This document shows, one piece after another, positions 1 to 9,599 of a stretch of 16,792 bases of DNA. A program made the position numbers and the translations under genes. Under the pieces are notes generated by a model, which was not told the origin of the DNA, did not search any database, and saw only the letters and a program-made list of their open reading frames with translations. Origin of the DNA: Willaertia magna (Eukaryota > Heterolobosea > Eutetramitea > Acrasida > Naegleriidae); the NCBI GenBank assembly GCA_902984215.1, contig CADWAF010003437.1, positions 1-16,792 of the forward strand, read 5' to 3'. The first letter of the stretch is position 1, and the number at the start of each line of letters is the position of its first letter.

Positions 1-165
1 CATTCACAAAATAATTCCTCTTCTTTAATTCAAAATACTTCTGGTGGTAGTAGAGGTGGAAGTGGCGGTTATGGAGCTACAGTTAACATTGTGGGAAATA
101 ATAATCAACAACAATCATTACATGGACACTATTCAACAACAGTCTCAACAACAATCAAAGAGTGA
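1..165 (+). CDS. C-terminal end of a Gly/Ser/Asn/Gln-rich protein (5' partial)
   Basis: The first frame is open from the window edge to a TGA at 163-165; the other two plus-strand frames stop within the first 30 bases. It encodes about 54 residues: a Ser/Asn stretch, a Gly/Ser-rich segment (GGSRGGSGGYGA, about residues 15-26), then NNNQQQ and a Thr/Ser-rich tail. Such low-complexity tails are common in AT-rich fungi and amoebae and give no function. Oddity: after about position 104 a neighbouring frame (codons starting at 134) reads QQQSQQQSKSDNE and stops at 173-175. That looks like a more natural end than the Thr/Val/Ile tail of the first frame, so a one-base indel or an unseen splice is possible. 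GC content is clearly higher than in the DNA that follows, which supports coding. AATAAA-type motifs follow the stop within about 25 bases. Confidence 0.6.
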   Translation, partial: HSQNNSSSLIQNTSGGSRGGSGGYGATVNIVGNNNQQQSLHGHYSTTVSTTIKE

Positions 166-175
166 TAATGAATAA

Positions 176-800
176 ACTGATAAATAAATAAAAATAGAAA
201 GTCATTAAAATATAAAATTAAAAAAATAAATCTTTTTTAATAAAAAATTTATAAATATAAAAATAAATTAAGAAGATTTTAAAAAAAAATAAAATCAAGA
301 AAATTTTTAAAAAATTATTATCAAAATATAATAGTTTATATAAATTTTAAAAAAAATTAAATTATATTTTAAATTATATAAAATAATTTATAATAAAAAT
401 TTAACAAAAAAATAAATTAAACATTTATTTAATTTTTATAAAATGTTAATAATTTATATAATTTTTTTTCGAAAAAATATAAATTAAATAATAATGTTAT
501 TTCTTTAAGTTTATTTAAAAAATAAAATTAAATATTAAAGAATTATTTATAAATAATTTAAAATATAATATTAAACATAAAATTTTATCTAATTTATCAA
601 CTAAAAAATATAGTAAAAATAGATTTTTTTAAATAAAATATATAAAAAATATTAGTAATAAAATAATTTTATATTTTTAATATTATTATTTTATTTATTG
701 TTTTATATTTTTTATTATAATAATATTACTTTTAAAAAAAATTAAAAATTAAAATTGTTTAAAAAATTGTATAAATTTATATTTTTTTTATTATTCTTAC
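176..800. other. AT-only spacer, no gene seen
   Basis: This stretch is nearly pure A and T with very few G or C. No frame gives a convincing protein. It holds the 3' flank of the first gene, with AATAAA-like motifs near 181-195, and grades into the outer end of element copy A. One exact TATAAATTTATA palindrome at 770-781 probably belongs to that element. The true left edge of the element could lie anywhere in about 550-800; I saw no terminal inverted repeat or target duplication. Confidence 0.6.
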
Positions 801-1678
801 AATGAATTATTTTTATTTAAATGAAATATTTACTATATTTTTTTAATTTTTTTTACTTAATTTAGTTTATAAAATACTTAAAATTATCTTTAATCCATTT
901 ATCAATTAATTCATTTAAGTTTTAAAACATAATTTTATTAATAATAATTACCTTATTATCAGTTATTAAAAACTAAAAAAGTTTTTCAAAACAAATTAAT
1001 ATTTAAAAATTTTTATCATTTTCTTTTAGTTCTTCATGTATTTGTTGTAATTTTTTTAATATGAATAACATTTATATTATTTAGTTTAAATAATATTTAT
1101 TAATAACATAAAAGATATCAAAGGTGCTGTATAAATTATGAATAAAATTAATATTTTTAAATTCTTCTTGTTTTTGTTTTAAAATATTAAAATTATTATT
1201 ATTATTATTACAATATTTAAATAAATAATTAAAATTTTTTTTACTAATTTCCTCATTAAAACCACTAATATTGTATACTATATATTATATAAAATTATTA
1301 TTATTTTTATTTCAGTAATTACAAAGTAAAAATTATAATAATTTAATATAACTATATAATGATTGTTTAAAAATAATAAAAATAATTAATAAAATGTCCC
1401 TATACTTATCAAATAAAACAAAATACTAATTTTAAGCACAAAATAATAATTATGTAAGACAGAAATAAATAATTTGAAAAATAATTTAAAATTTCTATAA
1501 TATATCTTAGTTTCAAGAATAATTTTTTTAATAAATATTAAAAACTGAAAATTATAATTATAATAAGTTAGCATTAAAATATTAAAAATTTGAACAATGT
1601 TGTAAAGAGTTTGTTTTTTTTTTAAATTTTTTTTATTCAAGAAAACTAATATATTATTGATAATCTATTTTATTTTTA

Positions 1679-1811
1679 TAATATATTTTCAATAAATTTA
1701 TTTTCAAACATATCACAAACTATCTATTAATATGTGATAAACTTTGTGTAATTAATAGTTTGTAATATATTTTTAATAAATTTATTTTTAAACATATCAT
1801 AGACTATTAAT
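1679..1811. repeat. Imperfect direct duplication with internal hairpin, copy A only
   Basis: The segment starting at 1679 (taatatattttcaataaatt...) recurs from about 1763 with a few C/T differences, giving a period of about 84 bases. Copy B has a single equivalent near 7445-7475. Between the units TATCACA (about 1711) faces TGTGATA (about 1733), and AAACTAT...TTAAT faces AATTAATAGTTT, so a small stem-loop is possible. It lies in the decayed ORF1 region and looks like a local duplication after the copies separated. Confidence 0.5.
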
Positions 1812-1881
1812 TATATAAAGTTTATCTTTTTAATACTTAAAAGATTGATAATTAGAAATAGTTAATAAAATTTAAAAGTAA

Positions 1882-2016
1882 TATAAATTTATACAAATTT
1901 AATTTTAAAAAAATATAAATTTATACAAATTAATTTAATAAAAACAATATTGTTTAAATAAAAAAAATATATAAATTTATACATATTTAATAGGATAAAA
2001 AAAATATAAATTTATA
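1882..2016. repeat. Palindrome cluster TATAAATTTATA, left side of copy A
   Basis: Exact copies of TATAAATTTATA lie at 1882-1893, 1914-1925, 1970-1981 and 2005-2016, with a further one at 2197-2208. Several carry a trailing C or sit between an A-run and a T-run, so each can form a longer hairpin. The same series at the same spacing is present at 7545-7675 of copy B, so it is older than the divergence of the copies. It falls between two coding blocks of ORF1. Confidence 0.8.
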
Positions 2017-2979
2017 CTTTTTTTAATTAAACAGTATAATTTTATATAAGTTAATATAAAATATTTTAATAAACTTAACTTATAAATTCTTTTAAACAAA
2101 TTAACATCAACCTTAAGAAAAATAATTTTATTATCTTTGTTGCATTCAATAATATTATTTAAAATTTTAATTAAACTGTAATCAAATGAAAGTAAATATA
2201 AATTTATAAATATTAATAGTTAAAAATGGTTTTATTTTAATTTAGTTGGATTTTAAAGGATTGTTAAAAGTATTTAAAAATAACTTTGATTTTGATGACT
2301 AAAAAAATATTTTTTTAAGTACTTAATATATGTAAAGTCTTAATATATTTTTTTTAAAAAAGTGATATCTTTGGTTAATAAATGTTTTATAAAAATTTTA
2401 TTTGAAATAAAATTTAAATCAATATTTTTTTTAAAAAAAGAATAAAATAAAATAATAACATAAACATTTTGATCAAACATATAATTTTTATTCATCTTTT
2501 TATATATAAAATCAACATTATAATTGTTTATATAATAAATTTTATTAAAATCTTTACTCTTTTAATAATCTATCAGTAATTTAAAAACAAATATTAAAAG
2601 TGTTTGATCTTTAAAATATTTATAAATATTATGGTTACTATTTTTAAATATAAATAAAACTAAACATTAAATTTACTTATTTTAAATATTTAATTCTAAT
2701 AAAATAAAATTCTTAACAAATTTATTAACATCCTCTAAATCTAAATATATTAAAATAATAATTATTATTAAACTTTACTTACATTTTACTGAATATTTAT
2801 CTTATTAAAATAAATAAATTTCAAAAACTATTAAAATTTTAAAAAAACCAGTTTCTTTTAAATAAATAACATAAACTAACAAAATTTTATCAGTAAAAAT
2901 GAGATTTATTTTTTAATAGTTAAAATTTTTAAAATTTTTTTTTTAATTTTAAAAAAATAAAACAATTTTGTTATTTAAA

Positions 2980-3095
2980 CTCTTTACTACCACTACTTTA
3001 CAACAATATCATCAACAACATAACAACTAAACATTTATCATCATCATTATCATCATCATAAAAATAAATCAACAATCATCCATCTATCTAAAATT
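2980..3095. repeat. C-rich ATC/AAC trinucleotide tract, copy A
   Basis: CAACA, ATCATCATC and similar triplets dominate a short island where C is frequent and G almost absent on the plus strand. Everything around is nearly A/T only. On the minus strand this reads as GAT/GTT codons, an Asp/Val-rich segment near the N-terminal side of ORF1. The homologous island in copy B is at 8779-8925. Confidence 0.7.
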
Positions 3096-3243
3096 AAACT
3101 TATATTCCTTATTTAAAATAGTAAACTCTAATAAAAAACAAAAACTATTTTAACCAATTTAAAAACATTTTTCAATAAATCTTTTAATATTACAAATTTA
3201 TACTTGTTTTAACAAAAATTATAGTTTTTTTATTTTTACTTAA
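3096..3243. other. Shortened divergent intergenic region, copy A
   Basis: Between the start-proximal ends of ORF1 (leftward) and ORF2 (rightward) copy A has only a short join. Copy B carries about 530 more bases here (about 9010-9550), including the ORF1 start and a palindrome cluster. A decayed palindrome (TACAAATTTATAC) remains at about 3195-3207. A deletion in copy A is the simplest explanation. Confidence 0.5.
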
Positions 3244-3698
3244 AGTTTAATTTAATTATTTAATAGTATTAAACAATATATTTTATATAAAAGTAATATA
3301 TTGTATTTTATTTGTAAACAAATTAAAATTGTTGTTTTTTAGGTTATTTTTTTAGATTGTTTTGAATTAAATAAATTTAATAAAAACAAAATAAAGATTT
3401 TGATTGTATTTAAAAGTAAGTTTTTTATACTTTTTTATTCTTTTTATAATCAATATTTCTAAATTAAAGCCGTTTTAAAATTTGTAAATACAAATTATAA
3501 TGAAAATCATATTTCAATAAAAAATCTATATTTAATTACTTTAAATAGTACTTCTAATCAAATTATATTACTTTTAATAGTATTCTTTATAAAATTAATA
3601 CTGTTAAACAAGTTTATATTAAAAAAATTTACAATATTTACATTAATAGTCAAAAAACTTTTAACAATATGCCTGAAATAGTTTTATTAAAAAAAATA

Positions 3699-3740
3699 GT
3701 AAAAATTATATAAATTTATATAATTTTTTACATTTTTCAA
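3699..3740 (+). other. Decayed intron in ORF2 of copy A
   Basis: This aligns with the intact-looking intron at 10471-10514 of copy B. GTAAGT has become GTAAAA and the terminal CAG has become CAA, both G-to-A changes. It contains an exact TATAAATTTATA at 3709-3720. Confidence 0.5.
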
Positions 3741-3996
3741 AAAAATTAACAAAAATATTTAAAAAGTACCATAAATTAAAAAATAAGTGTAATTTATTGT
3801 TTATATTTTTTTATTTTTGTAGTATATTATTTATAATATTTTTTATAAAAATCTTTTTGATTTAGCATGTTTTTATAATAATAATTTTAAGGCTAAAAGT
3901 TTTAACTTAGTTGAACAATTAGTAATTATGTAAAAAATAATTTTATTATTAACAAAAATAAAAGATTACACCTAATATTAGATAATGCAAAAGAAG

Positions 3997-4060
3997 GTAA
4001 GTTTTTTTAAATTAAATTGTATAAATTTATATTTTTTTTATTATTTTTTAAAAGAAAAAG
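3997..4060 (+). other. Probable intron in ORF2 of copy A
   Basis: It starts GTAAGTTTTTTT after AAGAAG and ends in a T-rich stretch followed by AAAG (4053/4054 or 4059/4060). The palindrome TATAAATTTATA (4020-4031) is in its middle. In copy B (10922-10983) the first base of GTAAGT is A. The exact 3' site is uncertain because the two copies differ in the A-rich end. Confidence 0.5.
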
Positions 4061-4323
4061 TTATTAAAATTCTTTATAGTAAAAAAAATTTAAAAATTAA
4101 ATTACAGACAAAATATAGAATAGATATTAAAAAAGTTATTTATTTTTTAAATATTGTCTAGTTTTCTAATTGTTGTTGTGATATTATTAAAAATTTTTTT
4201 ATATTTAATTCAGAAACTGGTGTAGTAATTTATAATTTTTTTTAAGTTTTTACAGAATAATATTGAATTAAAATTTGTAAAGCTTAATATTTATATTGTT
4301 TTAACTAAATACTTAATAAATAT

Positions 4324-4493
4324 TAAATTTTTTTTAAACAAAAAAGTATTATAAATTTATACTTTTTTTATTATTTTTAAATTAAATTAATTTATATAAA
4401 TTTATACTTGTTTTAATATTTAAAACATAATATTTTTAAAATATACTGCTTCAAAATTAAATATAAATTAAAAAGTTTTACTATTGTTTTCAG
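4324..4493 (+). other. Probable intron in ORF2 of copy A with two palindromes
   Basis: The 3' end is a clear CTATTGTTTTCAG at 4481-4493. The 5' end has decayed here (TTAAATTTTTTTT), but copy B reads ATAAGTTTTTTTT, one G-to-A step from GTAAGT. Palindromes at 4350-4361 and 4395-4406 lie inside. No coding is seen between them. Confidence 0.5.
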
Positions 4494-5778
4494 AATTGAA
4501 TTAGTTTTAAGTTGTAAAATAAATAAAAAAAAATATGGCTAAACATATTTTAAATTTTTATAATAAATTAATAAACAAATTTTATAACATTCAAATAAAA
4601 TCTGATTTAAGAAGTAATTTAGAAGTTAGTTGTATAAAAGATTTTATTAATGAAATATTTAATATTTGAAAAGTTTTTTTTAAATTCAAGTTTAACACAA
4701 AAAAACTTATAATCAATATTACTAAAACATTTGTTTTATTTAAAATATTTTTTTTTAATATATTTCTTAATACTAATATTTTTTTAATTAAGAGATAAAA
4801 TAATAAATTTATAAAAATATTTAATAGCAAAAACAAATATAATTAGTAAGCTTTTAATATAGTTATTTATGACTTGCTTTATAGAATTTTTGATGAAAAT
4901 TATGATATAAAGTTATTATTTAAAAATTTATAACTATTAATTAATAATTTATACAATATTTTTAATAATTTTAGTGCTACATAGGTCTTTTTTTATAAAA
5001 ATTATAATAAATACAATCTTTTTAATGTTTTAAAAAAAAATAAAGAAAAATATTTTAGTTTTTATTTTTAAGTTTAATATAAGACTTATTTAAAAAATTA
5101 TCATTAAGTTACTTATTATAAGTTTAAAAATATCGTTATTTATTTTTTTTATTAGTTTTTCAAAGATTTATTTAAATTACAATTCATATTATAGTCATAA
5201 TTTTATATTGTTTTTATTTAAATCTAAATTTATAATCTATGAAGATTCAAATATTAATATTAACAATAATTAAAAGTCTTTTCTATTAATTACATACTTA
5301 TTTTATATGTTTTCAATTCCAAATAATTTAATTTTTGATTTATATTTTAATATAAATAATATTTCTTTAATTACTTTAATAACAAGGAATTGTGTTAATT
5401 TTAAAATTAATAAATAACAATGTAAAATGACAATTAATAAATTAAAAATAGCTGTAGTTGATATTTAGAATAAAAATGTAAATATTTTTTTAATTTTATA
5501 TTCATAGCCTCTTCTAATATTTGCAATTCTTGTTAAGTTTAGTAATAAAAAAAATAAAAAAAACTTATTAAACTAACTTTCAAACAAGAAGTAAAAATAA
5601 TTTATTTTTTAAAAATACATAAATTAAAAAACTTTAAAAGTTTTTGAATAAAAAGAAAAAAAATTAAAGATTACTGATTAAAAAGTTAAAAAAAAATAAT
5701 AATTAAATAATCTTAGAAAAAAAAAGATAACTAATAAATTAAAATTTTCTTTTAAAAATATTTTTTTTTAAAAAACAA

Positions 5779-5940
5779 TATAAATTTATACTTTTTTTAT
5801 TAATTTTTTTATTGTTTAAAATATTAACAAAAATAATATAAATTTATGTTGCTTTTATTGTTTTTGTGAAATTAAAAAAGTATAAATTTATATTTTTTAT
5901 TTTATTTTTAATATTATAAAAACTATATAAATATATACTC
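5779..5940. repeat. Palindrome cluster at the right end of copy A
   Basis: Exact TATAAATTTATA occurs at 5779-5790 and 5881-5892. Decayed versions lie at about 5837 (TATAAATTTATG) and about 5926 (TATAAATATATA). They sit just beyond the Lys-rich end of ORF2, each bounded by A-runs and T-runs, about 40-60 bases apart. The matching cluster in copy B is at 12809-12975. Confidence 0.75.
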
Positions 5941-6170
5941 TTTTTTAATATTTTTTTATGCTCTTTATAATATTTTATAATTAAAACAATAATTAACATT
6001 TATAATTTATTTAAACATATCTAAAACTATGTTCTAAAAAAAAATTTTTAAAAAAAGTTATTTTAAAGTTGTTTTAAAAGATGTTTTATTGAGGATTTTT
6101 TTTGTTTTATTTTTGTATGAAAATAAGGAAAATTATATATAATTTTATATACAATCACTATAAAACTGTT

Positions 6171-7244
6171 AAAAGGTTAAACAATATATTAAATATAAAT
6201 TAAATATAATTTCAACAACAAATGAATTAATAAATAAATATAATAAATCTATAAATTTATTAAAAAAAAACAAATAAAGAAAATAAAAATAAAAAAAATA
6301 AAAAAATAAAATTTATAAAATTTATAAACATTAAAATAATAAATAAAAAATAAATATTTTATTATCTATTACTATATTACAATAATTTAAATAATAATTA
6401 AAACTTAAATAACAAATAAATATCTAATAATAATTCATTTAATATAATTTACAAATTAATAATTATAATTTTAATTAATAAATTTAAATATAGATCTGAT
6501 TTTAAAGAAATAATTTTAAAATTAATTAATAAAATAAAAAATTAAATTAAATTAAATAAAAATATAAAAATTAATTCTATTAATATTAATATAATAAATT
6601 TAAAAAATTAAGTATTTTTAATTTTAATATATTTTATTTATAATTTATGTAATATAAATAATAATTATAATAATTATATATTTTTAACTAATAATAAACA
6701 ATTAAAATTATATAAAAAATATGCAAATATATTAATTTAATAACTGAAATTATAAATTTATATAATTAAAAAGAAATTTCTTTATTAAAAATAATAAATA
6801 CTACAAAAATATAATTTAAATAATATAACTAATAATAATTTATATAATATATATCATATTTATACTTTATATAAAATTTTAAAAAATAATTTTTTTAAAA
6901 ATATTAAAAATAATAAAAATAAAACAATGATTGATTAGATTTATAAATAAAAATTATAATTATAAAATTAAAAAAATTATTTTAAAAACTATTAATAATA
7001 ATTTAAAATATTTTATATCATCAGTTAGTATAAGTTATTATTTTTTAAATTATTTATCTTCTAAAAATTTAAATAAAACATTATTAAATAATAAAAATTA
7101 CAAATATTTCAATTTATAAATTAAATTTTACTAAAAAAATAATTTTAAAAAATAATTTTAATTTAATTATTAAAATATATTTTTAAATCTAAATATTTTA
7201 TAATTTTACAAAAAATAAATTAAATATTATTAATTTTATTATTA
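6171..7244. other. AT-rich stretch between the two element copies, with a faint coding relic
   Basis: This does not align with either element copy. G is very rare on the plus strand. Plus-strand frames give protein-like runs broken by TAA, such as KFKYRSDFKEIILKLINKIK (about 6483-6540), LTNNKQLKLYKKYANIL (about 6687-6737) and KYFISSVSISYYFLNYLSSK (about 7006-7065). A 62-codon frame without stops spans 6931-7119 but lacks an ATG start. This could be a third, older decayed element. The open frames could also be chance in such AT-rich DNA. One exact TATAAATTTATA lies at 6751-6762. No function can be given. Confidence 0.35.
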
Positions 7245-7544
7245 ATCATAATAATATAATAAAATATCCTTACAATCATCAAATAAAGTAAACTTATTAA
7301 ATTTAAGCGTAAAATAATAATTATATAAAATAAAAATAAATAATTCGAAAAGTAGTTTAAAATTTTTAGTGTTTTAGTTTTAAAAATTTTAATTAATCTT
7401 AAAATGTACAACTAAATAAATACTTTTCAAACACAAATACAAACCATTTTAAAAACATATCACAAACCATTAATTATACAAAATTTATCTTTCTAATATT
7501 TAAAAAATTAATAATCAAAAGCAGTTAATAAAATTTAAAAGCAA

Positions 7545-7676
7545 TATAAATTTATACAAATTTAATTTAAAAAAAAGTATAAATTTATATAATTTAATTT
7601 AATAAAAACAATACAAATTTATACTGTTTAAATATTTATACAAATTTAACAAGATAAAAAAAGTATAAATTTATAC
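7545..7676. repeat. Palindrome cluster, left side of copy B
   Basis: Exact TATAAATTTATA lies at 7545-7556, 7578-7589 and 7664-7675, with one further copy at 7805-7816. Near-copies (TACAAATTTATA at about 7613, TTTATACAAATTTA at about 7636) fill the gaps, so spacing is about 25-33 bases. The copy at 7663-7676 is the full 14-base form GTATAAATTTATAC. Confidence 0.8.
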
Positions 7677-8245
7677 TTTTTTCAATTAAACAAAAAAACA
7701 TCAACTTTAAAAAAAATAATTTTATCATCTTTATTATATTTAATAATATTATTTAAAATTTTAATCAAACTATAATCTGATAAAGGTAAATATAGAATAA
7801 ATTTTATAAATTTATAAACATTAATAATTAAAAATAATTTATTTTAATCCAGTCAGGTTTAAAGAGATTGTTAAAAGTAATAAAAAGAATAAATTTTAAT
7901 TAATATTTAATATTTAAAGAAAATACTTTTTTAAATACTTAATACAAGCAAGATCTTTACATATTTTTTTAATAAAAGCGGTATCTTTGGTTAGTAAATG
8001 TTTAGTAAAGATTTTATTTGAAATAAAATTTAAGTTAACATTTTTTTAAAAAAAAATAAAGCAATAATATAAATATTTTAATTAAATATACAATTTTTAT
8101 TTATTTTTTTATATATAAATCGACATCATAATTATTTATATAATAAATTTTATTAAAATCTTTGCTCTTTTAATAGTTTTGTAATTGTGATTACAAGAAA
8201 GTTTAATAATTTTTAAGTTTATAATAATAAATAATTTTAGATAAA

Positions 8246-8303
8246 CTAAAAAAATTAAAAAAATATAAATTTATATAGTTTTCAAATAAAAAAAAATAGT
8301 TAT
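8246..8303 (-). other. Inferred intron in ORF1 of copy B
   Basis: On the minus strand ATAACTATTTTTTTTT (a possible G-to-A decay of GTAACT) leads to a palindrome (8264-8275). It ends TTTTTTTAATTTTTTTAG at 8246, after which protein-like sequence resumes. The region is missing from copy A, so there is no comparison. Confidence 0.35.
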
Positions 8304-8778
8304 CATAATTTGTACACATATAAAAATTTTAAAACTAAATAAATACTCATCATCTTTAAAAAACAAATATAAAAAAATAATCTATTTTTATCATAAATAT
8401 AATTTAATAACTTAATATGAAATCTTTTTTTTACAAAGAAATAGTTTAAAAATATTTGATTTTTAAAATATTTATAAATGTTATGGTTATTATTTTTTAA
8501 ATATAAATAAAACTAAACATTGAACTTACTTATTTTGAATATATAATTCTAATAAAATAATTATTATTAAACTTTATACTTACATTTTGCTAAATATTTA
8601 TCTTATTAAAATAAATAAATTTTGAAAACTATTAAAATTTTAAAAAAATTGATTTCTTTTAAATAAATAATATAAATTAATAAAACTTTATCAGTAAAAA
8701 TGAGATCTATTTTTTAATAGTTAAAATTTTTAAAAAATTTTTTTTTAATTTAAAAAATATAAAACAACTATATCAAAA

Positions 8779-8925
8779 CTCTCCACCATTACCACTCTAC
8801 AACAACATCATCAACAATGTAACAACCAAACAGTCATCATTATCATTATTATAACAATAAATCAACAACAACAACATCATTATAACAATAAATCAACAAC
8901 TATCAACCTATCCAAAATTAGATCT
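8779..8925. repeat. C-rich ATC/AAC trinucleotide tract, copy B, with 31-base duplication
   Basis: Homologue of 2980-3095. C is frequent and G nearly absent on the plus strand. A 22-base unit (attataacaataaatcaaca plus ac) is present at 8848-8869 and again at 8879-8900. It reads as Asp/Val/Leu-rich codons on the minus strand within ORF1. Confidence 0.65.
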
Positions 8926-9127
8926 ATGTTTTTATTTAAAATGATAAATTTTAACAAAAAGACAAAAATTATTATAATTAATTCAAAAACATTTTTTAAC
9001 AAATCTTTTACAAATAAAAATACTTTATAACAAAAAAACTACTTTATTAATCTTTAATTATTTTAATTCTCATGACCTTCCATTATTTACTTTTAACAAC
9101 CTTTTAAAATCAAACATATTCATTTTA

Positions 9128-9599
9128 CTTTTAAAAAAAAACTATACTAAGGTAAAGTATAAAGAAGTAAAGATAAATATATATTAATTTATTTTATAAA
9201 ATTATCTTTGTATTATTTTTATTTTTTTTATTAATTTGTATAAATTTATATTTGTTTTTTATTTTTTATTTTTTAAAAACTATATAATTTGTATTCTTTT
9301 TTGTTTATTTTTTAATTTAAAATATATAAATTTATATTTATTTTTATTTTTATTTAAATTAAACTATATAAATTTATACTTTTTTTAAAGGAAAAATATA
9401 AAAATAGAAGTAACTTTTTTTGGTTTTTATATATAAAAGAAGAAAAAGAAAATATTTTTTTATATTATATCTTAAAACAAATTAAAAAAATTTATTGGAC
9501 TTAGATAAGTATTTAATTTTTATTAATTCAATTAATTTAATTTAAACTTGTATAAATTTTGTTAAGTTTTAACAAAAATTATGTTTTTTATTCTTATTT
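9128..9599. promoter_or_regulatory. Divergent intergenic region of copy B with palindrome cluster
   Basis: This lies between the probable ORF1 start (9127, leftward) and the first clear ORF2 coding (about 9600, rightward). It contains exact TATAAATTTATA at 9239-9250, 9325-9336 and 9367-9378, and a decayed one at about 9283, spaced about 42 bases. That is the place where shared promoters or transposase-binding sites would be expected. The role is inference from position; no other promoter motif can be told apart in such AT-rich DNA. Confidence 0.45.

Larger units (their letters stand above)
830..3190 (-). pseudogene. ORF1 relic of copy A (unrecognised element protein)
   Basis: On the minus strand, protein-like sequence runs leftward, broken by TAA/TAG and a few frame breaks. 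Segments read directly include YLDLEDVNKFVKNFILLELN (about 2750-2690), NNYNVDFIYKKMNKNYMFDQ (about 2520-2460), KDNKIIFLKVDVNLFKRIYK (about 2140-2080), FDKYRDILLIIFIIFKQSLY (about 1410-1350), SGFNEEISKKNFNYLFKYC (about 1265-1210), KKLQQIHEELKENDKNF (about 1055-1005) and LNELIDKWIKDNFKYFIN (about 920-865). The last three lie in one frame over more than 400 bases, interrupted only by stops. Almost every stop is where Gln would fit, as expected from C-to-T decay of CAA/CAG. An acidic low-complexity stretch (GAT repeats, about 3060-3035) lies near the N-terminal side. A palindrome cluster at 1882-2016 separates two coding blocks and may mark an intron. I cannot name the family; a transposase-like role is inference from context. 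Confidence 0.65.
3244..5765 (+). pseudogene. ORF2 relic of copy A (unrecognised element protein)
   Basis: The plus strand from about 3244 reads protein-like in one frame for over 350 bases with stops only at Gln-compatible positions. Examples are NSIKQYILYKSNILYFICKQ, LDCFELNKFNKNKIKILIVF and HISIKNLYLITLN. After predicted intron remnants the reading resumes with KVIKILYSKKNLKIKLQTKY (about 4059-4118), FNSETGVVIYNFF (about 4207-4245) and KSDLRSNLEVSCIKDFINEI (about 4598-4657). It continues with DLLYRIFDENYDIKLLFKNL (about 4872-4931). The end, about 5560-5720, is Lys-rich. No catalytic motif of a known transposase, helicase or polymerase was recognised. Copy A lacks two blocks present in copy B (equivalents of about 9980-10390 and 10555-10710). 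Splice sites are also partly mutated, for example CAG changed to CAA near 3739. Confident that it is a relic coding region; its function is unknown. Confidence 0.6.
800..6170. mobile_element. Decayed two-gene mobile element, copy A
   Basis: From about 1381 to 6170 this region aligns by eye, in the same orientation and order, with 7245-13205. Landmarks match throughout: 1388-1530 with 7258-7400, 1800-2040 with 7460-7690, 3211-3620 with 9561-9975, 4000-4060 with 10925-10983, 4261-4339 with 11174-11252, 4601-4680 with 11509-11588, and 6110-6165 with 13135-13200. Left of 1381 only copy A continues, because its minus-strand gene reads on to about 830 while copy B is cut off. Two divergent broken genes lie inside. 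The pattern of two diverged, stop-riddled copies with introns fits a DNA transposon. No reverse transcriptase, integrase or Helitron signature was recognised, and no terminal repeats could be delimited. Relative to copy B, copy A lacks about 1.4 kb in four blocks. Confidence 0.7.
7250..9127 (-). pseudogene. ORF1 relic of copy B (3' truncated)
   Basis: Minus-strand relic homologous to 1388-3190. The probable start is the ATG at 9125-9127, reading MNMFDFKRLLKVNNGRS before the first stop (TGA), then LKINKVVFLL and ICKRFVKKCF and continuing leftward. The Asp/Val-rich island lies at 8779-8925. After an inferred intron (8303-8246) the frame resumes with LSKIIYYYKLKNY and aligns with copy A at KSKDFNKIYYINNY (about 8170-8125). 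Stops are mostly TAA/TAG in place of Gln, with a few TGA in place of Trp/Arg. About 48 bases present in copy A near 2705-2752 are missing. The C-terminal third of the gene is absent because the element is cut at about 7245. Family unrecognised. Confidence 0.6.

Noticed and set aside
1386..1640. 84-codon minus-strand open frame
   Set aside because: It overlaps the ORF1 relic in a different frame from the one that aligns across more than 400 bases further left. The homologous place in copy B is open in yet another frame. Its Phe/Ile/Leu/Tyr-only composition is what A/T-only DNA gives by chance.
2080..2140. Naming ORF1 as a specific transposase family from FLKVDVNLFKRIYK
   Set aside because: The segment resembles text in several fungal transposase-like families, but too few G/C-coded residues survive to decide without a profile search.
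3414..3475. Intron starting AAAAGTAAGTTTTTTATAC
   Set aside because: The same stretch is readable in frame as ORF2 protein (SKFFILFYSFYNQYF), and copy B lost the GTAAGT-like sequence without a clear 3' site.
4591..4836. 81-codon minus-strand open frame
   Set aside because: It is the antisense of the ORF2 relic, which is homologous in copy B, and is not kept open there.
800..6170. Terminal inverted repeats of the element
   Set aside because: I compared the right end with the reverse complement of the left sides of both copies and found only short A/T matches of the kind expected by chance.
7220..7411. 63-codon minus-strand open frame
   Set aside because: Part of the truncated ORF1 relic of copy B, running across its broken end into unrelated DNA; not a gene.
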